Assembly (NCBI RefSeq): GCF_018361265.1
Contig: NZ_JAFLNH010000001.1
Coordinates: 186,001 to 250,000 of the forward strand
Length of the DNA stretch: 64,000 nt
DNA from: Mycobacterium sp. SM1
GTDB taxonomy: Bacteria; Actinomycetota; Actinomycetes; Mycobacteriales; Mycobacteriaceae
Reading direction: 5' to 3'
This document shows, piece by piece, positions 53,553 to 61,519 of this stretch. The number at the start of each line of letters is the position of its first letter. Positions within the stretch are counted from its first letter, which is position 1. A program made the translations under genes and the position numbers. The notes under the pieces are model-generated. The model saw nothing but the letters and a program-made list of their open reading frames with translations, did not search any database and was not told the origin of the DNA.

Positions 53553-54668
53553 TTACCCGTGGAGCTTGCAACCTTGCGACGTGCCGCGCCTATTTTGCGT
53601 TTGTGGGTAGCAGGTGGGGTGCCTCACCACTCTTAGCGGCTTAGCGCGAATCTTGAGCGTGTGGTCGGCAACTCGATTTTCGCGGGTCCGCCGCGGCTGC
53701 GGCGCAGGCCACGACGTAGTTTCGTATTCTGTTGGGGCCGCGCTGATCTCGGGAAACGGCAACGGTGCCTTTGACGGCGCGCGCCGCGGCTGGGCCTGCC
53801 CGGCGCCGAGCGGTTGCTTGTCGGTGGCGTTGGCGGTATCCGCCAGGTTGCGATGGCGGCAAGCTCGGCGAGAGCACGGTGAGCACGTCGCCGGTGAGTC
53901 CGGCCGGCGCGCGGTGCCCTTGCTGCCCCCGAGCCGAAACGGGATCGGCGGACACATCGGGTGGGAGTACAACGGGCAGTTGCACCCCGATCCCGACGAT
54001 GACCACCGGTTGCCGCGGCCGAGTGTGGCCGGATCCTGGGCGGTGCAATCGTGGTTCCTGGTTTTGTTGTCGACGAGTTGGACGCCGTTGTGCTTCTCGT
54101 CACCGACGACGGTGTCGTCGACACCAGGAGATTCCAGGAAGGTGAGGTGGTCGATGCCTGCGGTGGTTTCGGCTATCTCGGAGGCGATTTCGTGGTCTTT
54201 GGCGACCAGTGCGGCGACGCGATGACGCATGAAAGCCGAATGCCCTCGGGCGGCGCTTTGTCGGGCGGCGCGAAACGCCGACGAACCCCCTCTGGAGCGG
54301 TCGGTAACCGAATAATCCTCACCGACATCAAAGCCGTCCGCCCGCGCATCGGCCATCGCCTCCAGCACCTCGTCGCGCAACGCCGGCAGCGCCTCATCCC
54401 CGCGGCGGGCGATCCCAGCGGTCTCATACAACTGCAAAGACACCGGACGCACCTTCAGCATGTCGGTCAACGAGCGCTCCTGCTCCCTGGCCGCGGCCTG
54501 CCCCTCCCACGGCACGCCTCCCGGAGCGGACACCCGCTGGTGGATGGTGGTGAACACCTCATCCCACAGCGTGGCGGTGCGCTCCCAATACTGAGCCGCC
54601 TCACGCAGATGCGCGGTGTCCATCGCCTGCGCCTGAGACACGGTCGGCAGCGCCGTGACGACCGGCAT
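53553..54668 (-). CDS. ESX-associated WXG100-like protein with atypical C-terminus
   Basis: 371 residues. Residues 1-190 resemble the alpha-helical N-terminal module of mycobacterial type VII-linked polymorphic proteins (MDTAHLREAAQYWERTATLWDEVFTTIHQRV, then PWEGQAAAREQ as the W-x-G turn) and end at HNGVQLVDNKT. The remaining 180 residues are rich in Cys, Arg and Pro, with no domain I can recognise, and overlapping frames show similar composition, so a frameshift near 54050 is likely. ATG follows the upstream TAG directly. Confidence 0.6.
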   Translation of the reverse strand: MPVVTALPTVSQAQAMDTAHLREAAQYWERTATLWDEVFTTIHQRVSAPGGVPWEGQAAAREQERSLTDMLKVRPVSLQLYETAGIARRGDEALPALRDEVLEAMADARADGFDVGEDYSVTDRSRGGSSAFRAARQSAARGHSAFMRHRVAALVAKDHEIASEIAETTAGIDHLTFLESPGVDDTVVGDEKHNGVQLVDNKTRNHDCTAQDPATLGRGNRWSSSGSGCNCPLYSHPMCPPIPFRLGGSKGTARRPDSPATCSPCSRRACRHRNLADTANATDKQPLGAGQAQPRRAPSKAPLPFPEISAAPTEYETTSWPAPQPRRTRENRVADHTLKIRAKPLRVVRHPTCYPQTQNRRGTSQGCKLHG

Positions 54669-54986
54669 CTAACACACCTGCGGGCTCGCTACCGCTAGCG
54701 CACGGAAGCGGGCCGTCGACTCGGCCTCCTGCCGGGTGTAGCCGCTCGCCGCTGCCGCCAGTTTTGCGGCCGTCGCCTGCACGCGACACATGCACCGGGT
54801 ACCAGCCGCGGCGACCTGCGCGTTGGCAGCACTCACCGCCGCGGTGCTGGCCAGCCACGGCGAAGCTGCGCTGGCCGACGCGTTATCGTCCGCTAGCCTG
54901 CTCGCCAACGCCCCACACCAGTCAGCCCCTGCGCGAAGGCCGTCGGCGCTAACCTGCAGTTGAGCAGCGACCAGCGGCGAATCCAC
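54669..54986 (-). CDS. EspC-like (T7SS ESX secretion-associated) small protein
   Basis: 105 residues, GTG start. Ala/Ser-rich helical protein with LQVSADGLRAGADWCGALASRLAD and a second helix through the Ala-rich half, as in the ESX-1 secretion-associated EspC-like family. Contains four Cys, unusual for the family. Immediately precedes the WXG100-like gene (TAG then ATG), so the two probably form one secretion-linked unit. Confidence 0.6.
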   Translation of the reverse strand: MDSPLVAAQLQVSADGLRAGADWCGALASRLADDNASASAASPWLASTAAVSAANAQVAAAGTRCMCRVQATAAKLAAAASGYTRQEAESTARFRALAVASPQVC

Positions 54987-55340
54987 GCGCAGAGTCTAGA
55001 TCGCCGACTATCACACCGCACAAGGCGACGACGTGTCTCACGTACTTTTAGCGCGTGACCGGTGATGGTGCCTCAGCTATTTTGAGCGCGTAGCGCGGAA
55101 GGCTTGCCCGATGTGGAAGGCGAGATCGGCAGGGCCGCAAGACGGCAGGTGACCAACAAGCTACGCCCGAGAGCAGACAGCCGAGCAGCTCACGGCCCAT
55201 CGCCACCAACTTTCGCGTCAGCTCTGCCACATAAGCCACGACTTGGGTGTACAAAGGTGCTGGTGAACTCTGCTCCAGCTGACGTCGGCGGGCCGGCTGC
55301 GAGCGCCCTGGACGTTCGGGGCACTCGGCGGTGATCAGCC
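54987..55340. other. Intergenic region between T7SS pair and hypA
   Basis: 354 bp without a supported gene. Open frames are short and their composition is not coding-like. It should hold divergent promoters for the EspC-like gene and hypA, but no clear -10/-35 or repeat stands out. Confidence 0.4.
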
Positions 55341-55676
55341 GTGCATGAACTCTCGCTGTGTCACGCGATCGCCGGGGTGGTCAAACCCTACGCCAACGGG
55401 CGCCACGTCGATGTGGTACGCGTGCAAATCGGCGCGCTGCGCCAGGTGGTTCCCGAGTCACTGTCCTTCTGCTGGACGCTCGTTCGGGACTACGAGGACA
55501 TGCCCGACGCCGAGTTGGAGTGCGAATTCGTCCCGGCCGAGGTCGACTGCCGCTCATGTGGCCGCCGCTCGGTGGTCACGTCGCGGTGGTCGCTATTGTG
55601 TCCACACTGCCAGAGCGCCGACGTCGCGGTGGTGCGCGGTGACGAATTCCAGGTGACCTCGCTAGAGGTCTCGTGA
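55341..55676 (+). CDS. hypA: [NiFe]-hydrogenase nickel chaperone HypA
   Basis: 111 residues, GTG start, beginning MHELSLCHAIAG with the nickel-binding His2. The zinc site is CRSC near residue 72 and CPHC near 92. Inserts nickel with HypB into the large subunit precursor. Its stop overlaps the hypB GTG (GTGA), the usual coupling. The gene looks intact although hypB is not. Confidence 0.93.
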   Translation: MHELSLCHAIAGVVKPYANGRHVDVVRVQIGALRQVVPESLSFCWTLVRDYEDMPDAELECEFVPAEVDCRSCGRRSVVTSRWSLLCPHCQSADVAVVRGDEFQVTSLEVS

Positions 55677-56023
55677 AAAGCGCGCGCCACCACGGCGGCC
55701 ACAGTGGTTACCGCACCGGCTCCCAGCGGATCGACGTGCTGGAGGCGATCTTCGCCGAGAACGACATCCGGGCCGACATCAACCGCAAGCATTCGAGCGC
55801 AACACGATTCGTGCACGGAACTTGATGAGCTCAGCCGGCTCCGGCAAGACGACGGTGCTGCAAGCCGCCCTGGACGAGCTCGCCGGTGAGATCGCCGGGG
55901 GGTGATCGAGGGCGACATCGCCACCGACCTCGACGTGGCCGACCTGGACGGCCGGGGAGCGCAGATATCGCTGCTCGACACCGGCGACGGCTTCGGCGGC
56001 GAATGCCACCTCGATGCCCCATG
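55673..56023 (+). pseudogene. hypB: hypB 5' part, frameshifted and interrupted by IS605 copy 2
   Basis: Starts at GTG 55673 and reads RIDVLEAIFAENDIRADINRKH, then shifts: LMSSAGSGKTTVLQAALDELAGE (Walker A, with Ala for Pro) and VIEGDIATDLDVADLDGRGAQ, then TGDGFGGECHLDAP. At least two indels separate these blocks (near 55790 and 55900). The last block ends where the IS605-type element begins. HypB is the GTPase that powers nickel insertion. Confidence 0.9.
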
Positions 56024-56088
56024 GTGACGTCCTCCCCGCAGTGAAACTGCGGGGATTCCTCGTGCCGGCCGGCTGTCTCGATGGCCAT

Positions 56089-57420
56089 TCATGCGGCTAT
56101 CGCCGTGGGCCGGCCGGCGGTGGAGGTTCGCGCCGAGCGGCCCCGTCGCATCGCGGTTTTGGCTTGACGCCGGGCTTTGATGCGCGCCACGGACCTCCGA
56201 GAGGGCGGCTGCCTGCGGCCTCGCCGCTTGCGTGCTTGCGCACTACGGCTGGGCCTCGGCGGCTCGTCGACGTCCTGACGATGCCACCAGCCAGTATTGG
56301 CTGCCTGCAAGTCCAGCCGGTGGAGATCATCAGCCTGCGTCCGGACGTGTCGTCCCAGGTAGGCCGACAACAGGTCCCGGTCCTCGGTGATGCCGCACTC
56401 ACAGCGATGCACCCGTTGCGAAAGCGGCTTTTTCTGGCGGTTCCCGCACAAACAGGTTTGCGACAAGGCAGTGGTGTATGGGCTGTACTCGGAGAGCCGT
56501 TGGCCGCCGGCGCTTTCAGCCGTGCGGCGCAACACCTCCACGAACAGCCCGGGTGCCCGGTCGCGCGCACTGCGCGGGAAGTTCTTCTGCCACGACAGGT
56601 AGCCCACGCGTTCCCACACGATATCGGCGCCCTATCCCAACAACCTGTTGCCCAGCGCCCCGTGCAACGTCTTGCGGTGCTCGGCCAGGCGGCGATGCGA
56701 CTCGCCCACCCGTGCCGCGGCCCGCCGCGCCGCCGTCGAGCGCTGCCACCCGCAGCGGCCTGTCGAATGGCCGCCGCGGGTGAAGCAGCCCGGTGAGCCG
56801 GCACGGTGCTGGCGATCCAGTCGCCGCTGGGCGCGGCGCAGCCGCAGCATGTCCAGCCGCAAAGCATCGGCCAGCGGCTGCACCCAACCTGACCAGCTCC
56901 CGTCGGCGCGCGACACAGCCACCGCGAGCTGGCTGGGCCCCAAATCGAACGACACCTTTCCCTCACCAACCCGGTGGCGGGTCGGCCGCATGGGTTTTCC
57001 CCTCTGACCCAGGTGCCACTGCTTGACAGCGTCAAACGCTCGCGACCCCAGGTTTTGGGTCTTCTGGGCCGCCAAGTGCTCCCCCACCCACGAGCGCCGC
57101 AGCGACGACGCGAACGACTGCGCGGCATCGACGCTAAACCCGTGCGCGGTCTGCGCAGCCCGAAACACCGCCCGGCGAGCCGCACGCTCGGCGGGGCTGC
57201 GGCGCGGCAACCCCCGGGCCGCCTGCCAGGCCGGATCGGCCTTCACCGCCCGGCTGCGGGCGATGAACTCGCCCAACACCGCGTTATATACCCGCGCACC
57301 GCTGAAAAACCGGGTCCGAATCTCTCGGCGCTGCGTTGGGCCCGGACGCAGCGGCCACGACTACACATGCGTGGGCGCGCCCTTCGCACGGCTGCACGCC
57401 CGCGGCTTGCGCCCAGCCTG
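56089..57420 (-). pseudogene. tnpB: IS605-type tnpB, inactivated
   Basis: One frame from about 57420 to 56089 aligns with copy 1 TnpB, interrupted by an amber stop at 57361-57363 (THV-stop-SWPLRP) and another at 56632-56634 (NRLLG-stop-GADIV). An in-frame deletion joins RGKP to MRPTRHRVGEGKVSF. Asp of FDLGPSQ, Glu of VWERVGYL and Asp of TEDRDLL remain. The left boundary of the coding start is approximate. Confidence 0.85.
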
Positions 57421-57544
57421 CGACACCACGACCGCAGCAGCGGCGTTTGATGCCGGCTCAACGTGGTAGGCGTTACCCACCTGCACGCCCACACCATAAG
57501 GCCGACCACTGACAACCACGACCTACCGCCGCAACCGCCACAGC

Positions 57545-57831
57545 GTGTCGCCGTTGCGCACCCACCTCGTCGTTGTGACCAACTACCGACGCAAACTGCT
57601 CACCGACGCCATGCTCACCTTCACCGAGCACACCATGCGCGCCGTGCGCGCCGAGCTGGGATATCGATCTGGTGGAGTGCAACGGCGAGGCCAACCACAC
57701 CTGTGGCGCCGGTGTCCGCGCCCGCATGCGCGGACACCTCTGGTCCCTATCTGTATTTCGCCGTCTCCTGCGCAGGCGCACCACTGTCGATCATCACGCA
57801 ATACATCGACAGCCAAGCACGCCCTCTTTAA
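57545..57831 (+). pseudogene. tnpA: IS605-type tnpA, inactivated
   Basis: N-terminal SPLRTHLVVVTNYRRKLLTDAMLTF aligns with copy 1, then a frameshift near 57660 and a deletion remove the HUH segment (DHVHLLL is absent). The distal part LYFAVSCAGAPLSIITQYIDSQ resumes in another frame and keeps the tyrosine. Confidence 0.85.
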
Positions 57832-57906
57832 GCGCCGGGCTGCGCCCGGCCAACGACGAGATGGGCTCACCCCAGACTGAAGTCCGAGGCTTGCGCCCAA
57901 GATGTC

Positions 57907-58222
57907 GGTCATCGACAACGTCGGCGACCTGGTGTGCCCGGCCGAGTTCGACGCCGGCGACCGCCAAGGCAATGGTCTCCGCGGTGACCGAAGGCGACGA
58001 CAAGCCGCTGAAGCACCCGGTGATGTTCCACACGGTGGACCCGGTGCTACTCGACAAGATCGACCTGATCCCCATCGCGACGTCGATGTCGATGCCTATC
58101 TCGCCCGCCTCGGTGAGGTGAACCCGACGGCGCCCGTGCTCCCCGCCAGTGCCCGCACGGGCGCGAGTATGCCGGCCTGGTTCTCCTGGCTCCGCCGTTT
58201 GGTGGCCGGCTTCGCGGCCTGA
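57907..58222 (+). pseudogene. hypB: hypB 3' part
   Basis: Immediately after the element: VIDNVGDLVCPAEFD (G4/NTPase region of HypB), then a frameshift into AMVSAVTEGDDKPLKHPVMFHTVDPVLLDKIDLIP and another back into VDVDAYLARLGEVNPTAPVLPASARTGASM. The blocks together cover the C-terminal half of HypB. About 15-20 residues expected between HLDAP and VIDNVG are missing, so some flanking DNA was lost. Confidence 0.9.
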
Positions 58223-58237
58223 AAAAGCGGACGCGGA

Positions 58238-58276
58238 TGCAATTTAGTTGCAAGAAGTAGATGCAATTGGATTGCA
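58238..58276. promoter_or_regulatory. Tandem TGCAA-N5-TTGCA dyads
   Basis: Two palindromes, TGCAATTTAGTTGCA (58238-58252) and TGCAATTGGATTGCA (58262-58276), repeat with a 24-bp offset just after the hypB stop. This resembles a paired binding site for a dimeric repressor or LysR-type protein; the regulator is unknown. Confidence 0.5.
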
Positions 58277-58441
58277 AGACGGCGGCTGGGAGCGCCCCGA
58301 TCGGTGAATGTATTAGCAGCGCTAAGAGACCGAGCCGGGCGATGGCCGTTATCAACACTAGCCCCCGTGGACCAATAAACGGATCAATCAATACAGAGCA
58401 AAGACGGATCCCGCCAAACCGTGGAAAACTCTTAAGATTTA

Positions 58442-58511
58442 CCGGCAATCCCCGGCAATCCGCAGCAATCCCTGGCAATCCGTTGACAACGCCAGCGGGT
58501 GAGAGTAAACC
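58442..58511 (+). promoter_or_regulatory. Four 10-bp direct repeats and promoter upstream of hhyS
   Basis: CCGGCAATCC, CCGGCAATCC, GCAGCAATCC and CTGGCAATCC follow each other at exactly 10-bp spacing (58442-58481). TTGACA begins at 58483, and a weak -10-like TAAACC lies 17 bp further at 58506-58511. Repeats in phase with the helix next to a -35 box fit a cooperative activator site. The hhyS start is 84 bp downstream. Confidence 0.55.
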
Positions 58512-58594
58512 CAAAAAACAGTGCCGCGTAAGTGGGCCGACCGTCGACTCCTGCGGCGCAGGGGGTTCAGCATGGCCCCCCGGAAAGCACCGAT

Positions 58595-59650
58595 ATGCCA
58601 ACGGAAGCAGCAGTCAAAGCGGAAGAAACCTTGATCCATGTGTTGTGGATCAACGCCGGCCTCAGCTGTGACGGTGATTCGGTGGCGTTGACCGCCGCCA
58701 CTCAGCCCAGCATCGAGGAGATCGCGCTGGGGGCACTGCCCGGGTTGCCGAAAATCGCCGTGCACTGGCCGCTGATCGACTTTGAATGCGGACCCACCGG
58801 GGGCGCTGACGACTTCCTGGAGTGGTTCTTCAAGGCCGACCGCGGCGAGCTGGAGCCGTTCGTGCTCATCGTGGAGGGCTCGATCCCCAACGAGGCGATC
58901 AAAAGCGAAGGGTATTGGTGCGGGTTCGGCAACAACCCGGCGACCGGCCAGCCGATGACCACCAGCGAGTGGCTGGACCGGTTGGCGCCCAAGGCGACCG
59001 CGGTGGTCGCAGCGGGCACCTGCGCCACCTACGGCGGCATCCACGCGATGGCCGGCAATCCGACCGGGGCGATGGGGGTGCCCGACTACCTGGGCTGGAG
59101 CTGGAAGAGCAAAGCCGGAATCCCGATCGTGTGTGTCCCGGGCTGCCCGATCCACCCGGACAACCTTGCCGAGACCCTGACCTATCTGCTCTACATGGCC
59201 ACCGGCCAGGCACCGATGATCCCGCTGGATGAGGCTTTGCGCCCGAAGTGGTTGTTCGGCAGCACCGTGCACGAGGGGTGTGACCGGGCCGGCTACTACG
59301 AGCAGGGTGACTTCGCCACCGAGTACGGTTCACCCAAATGCATCGTCAAACTGGGCTGCTGGGGCCCGGTTGTCAAATGCAACGTGCCCAAACGCGGCTG
59401 GATCAACGGGATCGGCGGCTGCCCCAACGTCGGCGGTATCTGCATCGGGTGCACCATGCCCGGCTTCCCGGACAAGTTCATGCCATTCATGGACGAGCCG
59501 CCCGGCGGCAAGGTCTCGTCCACCGCGGTGGGAGTGTACGGCTCGATGATCCGCAGCCTGCGCCACATCACCGGCCGCACGGTAGACAAAGAGCCCCGCT
59601 GGCGGCAGAAGGGCACCCAACTTTTGTCGGGCGCGCGGCGCACCTGGTAA
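58595..59650 (+). CDS. hhyS: Group 1h [NiFe]-hydrogenase small subunit
   Basis: 351 residues from the ATG at 58595, with GGAAAG 9 bp upstream. Electron-transfer subunit carrying three Fe-S clusters. Cys25 in LSCDGDSV is followed by Asp28 where other groups have Cys, as in the actinobacterial hydrogenase whose proximal cluster has three Cys and one Asp. Other cluster ligands lie in GTCATYGG, PGCPIHPDN, HEGCDRAGYY, KLGCWGPVVKCNV and GGCPNVGGICIGC. No twin-arginine signal is present, fitting group 1h, which scavenges atmospheric H2. Confidence 0.93.
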   Translation: MPTEAAVKAEETLIHVLWINAGLSCDGDSVALTAATQPSIEEIALGALPGLPKIAVHWPLIDFECGPTGGADDFLEWFFKADRGELEPFVLIVEGSIPNEAIKSEGYWCGFGNNPATGQPMTTSEWLDRLAPKATAVVAAGTCATYGGIHAMAGNPTGAMGVPDYLGWSWKSKAGIPIVCVPGCPIHPDNLAETLTYLLYMATGQAPMIPLDEALRPKWLFGSTVHEGCDRAGYYEQGDFATEYGSPKCIVKLGCWGPVVKCNVPKRGWINGIGGCPNVGGICIGCTMPGFPDKFMPFMDEPPGGKVSSTAVGVYGSMIRSLRHITGRTVDKEPRWRQKGTQLLSGARRTW

Positions 59651-59716
59651 CCGGGGCGCACCGACCACCACGCCCACCCGAACTCGAACCATAGCCCTAT
59701 AGAGAGCGGAATTCCA

Positions 59717-61516
59717 ATGACAAAGATTGTTCCCGAGCCGACCCACGCCAAGCGTGAGCCCGGTCAACTGGTCGAAATGGGCTGGGACCCGATCACCCGC
59801 ATCGTGGGCAGCCTGGGCATCTACACCAAAATCGACTTCGACAACAAAGAAGTGGTGGAATGCCACTCCACGTCGTCGATCTTTCGCGGGTACTCGATAT
59901 TCATGAAGGGCAAAGACCCCCGCGACGCGCACTTTATCACCAGCCGCATCTGCGGCATCTGCGGGGACAACCACGCCACTTGCTCCTGCTACACCCAGAA
60001 CATGGCCTACGGGGTGAAGCCGCCGGACCTTGCCGAGTGGATCGTCAACCTCGGCGAGGCCGCTGAATACATGTTCGACCACAACATCTTCCAGGAAAAC
60101 CTGGTCGGCGTGGACTTCTGCGAGAAAATGGTCAAGGAGACCAATCCTGGTGTGCTGGCGCAAGCCGAGAACACCCCGGCGCCGCACGCCGATATGCACG
60201 GGTACAAGACCATCGCCGACATCATGCGCTCGCTCAACCCGTTTTCCGGGGAGTTCTACCGCGAGGCGCTGCAGGTCAGCCGCTACACCCGGGAGATGTT
60301 CTGTTTGATGGAGGGCCGCCACGTGCACCCCTCCACGCTGTATCCCGGCGGGGTGGGCACGGTGGCGACCGTTCAGCTGATCACCGATTACATGACCCGG
60401 CTGATGCGCTACGTCGAGTTCATGAAGAAGGTCGTGCCCATGCACGACGACCTTTTCGACTTCTTCTACGAGGCCATCCCCGGCTATGAGAAGGTTGGCC
60501 TGCGGCGCACCCTGCTGGGCTGCTGGGGTTCCTTCCAGGACCCTGAGTACTGCAACTTTGACTACAAGGACATGGTGTCCTGGGGCCGGCGGATGTTCGT
60601 CACCCCGGGCGTGGTCGTCGACGGCAAGCTGGTCACCACCTCGCTGGTCGACATCAACCTGGGCATCCGGATCCTGTTGGGCAGCTCCTATTACGACGAC
60701 TGGACCGACCAGGAGATGTTCGTCAAGACCGACCCGCTGGGCAACCCGGTGGATCGCCGCCATCCCTGGAACCAGCACACCAACCCGCACCCGGCCAAGC
60801 GCGACATGGACGGCGGCAAGTACAGCTGGGTGATGTCCCCGCGCTGGTATCACAAAGGGGACCATTTGGCGCTGGACACCGGCGGGGGCCCGCTGGCCCG
60901 GTTGTGGGCGACCGCGCTGGCCGGGCTGGTCGACATCGGCTACGTCAAATCCACCGGCAGAAGTGTGCAGATCAACCTGCCCAAGACCGCGCTTAAAGGC
61001 CCGGTGTCTTTCGAATGGAAGATCCCCCAACACGGCTCCAACACCATCGAGCGCAACCGGGCGCGCACCTACTTCCAGGCCTATGCGGCCGCCTGCGCGC
61101 TGCACTTCGCCGAGAAGGCGCTGGCGGAGATCCGGGCGGGGCGCACCAAGACCTGGGAGAAATTCGAGGTGCCCAAAGACGGCATCGGCTGCGGGTTCAC
61201 CGAGGCGGTGCGGGGAGTGCTGTCCCACCACATGGTGATCCGCGACGGCAAGATCGCCAACTACCACCCGTACCCACCCACCCCGTGGAACGCCAATCCG
61301 CGCGATGTCTACGGCACGCCGGGACCTTACGAGGACGCGGTGCAGGGCTCGCCGATCTTCGAGGAAAACGACCGGGAGCACTTCAAGGGCATTGACATCA
61401 TGCGCACCGTGCGCAGCTTCGACCCGTGCCTGCCCTGCGGGGTGCACATGTACCTCGGCAAAGGCAAAACGCTGGAGCGACTACACTCGCCGACGCAAGC
61501 GGCTACCGGGGAGTGA
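59717..61516 (+). CDS. hhyL: Group 1h [NiFe]-hydrogenase large subunit
   Basis: 599 residues. Holds the NiFe centre: N-terminal RICGICGDNHATC (Cys79, Cys82, His86) and C-terminal DPCLPCGVH (Cys571, Cys574, His577). A 22-residue tail after His577 (MYLGKGKTLERL...) should be cut off by an endopeptidase after nickel loading. All four cysteine ligands are present, so the gene looks functional despite the broken hypB upstream. Separated from hhyS by 66 bp. Confidence 0.94.
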   Translation: MTKIVPEPTHAKREPGQLVEMGWDPITRIVGSLGIYTKIDFDNKEVVECHSTSSIFRGYSIFMKGKDPRDAHFITSRICGICGDNHATCSCYTQNMAYGVKPPDLAEWIVNLGEAAEYMFDHNIFQENLVGVDFCEKMVKETNPGVLAQAENTPAPHADMHGYKTIADIMRSLNPFSGEFYREALQVSRYTREMFCLMEGRHVHPSTLYPGGVGTVATVQLITDYMTRLMRYVEFMKKVVPMHDDLFDFFYEAIPGYEKVGLRRTLLGCWGSFQDPEYCNFDYKDMVSWGRRMFVTPGVVVDGKLVTTSLVDINLGIRILLGSSYYDDWTDQEMFVKTDPLGNPVDRRHPWNQHTNPHPAKRDMDGGKYSWVMSPRWYHKGDHLALDTGGGPLARLWATALAGLVDIGYVKSTGRSVQINLPKTALKGPVSFEWKIPQHGSNTIERNRARTYFQAYAAACALHFAEKALAEIRAGRTKTWEKFEVPKDGIGCGFTEAVRGVLSHHMVIRDGKIANYHPYPPTPWNANPRDVYGTPGPYEDAVQGSPIFEENDREHFKGIDIMRTVRSFDPCLPCGVHMYLGKGKTLERLHSPTQAATGE

Positions 61517-61519
61517 TAC

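Larger units (their letters stand above)
56024..57906. mobile_element. IS200/IS605-type element, copy 2 (decayed), inside hypB
   Basis: Same arrangement and end hairpins as copy 1. The left end carries CCCCGCAGT/ACTGCGGGG, a perfect 9-bp stem; the right end carries the GCGCCGGGCTGCGCCCGGC dyad and GCCCAAG. tnpB has two stops and a deletion of about 107 codons, tnpA has lost its HUH motif. About 360 bp shorter than copy 1. It cannot move itself; copy 1 might act on its ends. Confidence 0.88.
58223..58594. other. Upstream region of the hydrogenase operon
   Basis: 372 bp with lower GC than its surroundings and no gene. It contains two TGCAA/TTGCA dyads (58238-58276), an AT-rich middle, four 10-bp repeats (58442-58481) and a TTGACA box. 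The layout suggests a regulated promoter, at least partly independent of the hypA transcript. Confidence 0.6.

Noticed and set aside
53500-53556. Leucine-rich leader peptide for attenuation ahead of the LeuA-domain gene
   Set aside because: A short frame (HRLFDRAVVAGTRSGV) ends in the hairpin but has a single leucine codon, so classic leucine attenuation is not supported.
55673-58222. A functional hypB read by programmed frameshifting
   Set aside because: At least four frame changes, an insertion element of nearly 1.9 kb, and missing residues make any full-length product implausible.
59330-61447. 705-codon minus-strand frame opposite hhyS/hhyL
   Set aside because: The antisense of a highly GC-biased gene often stays open; the plus strand encodes a complete hydrogenase large subunit.
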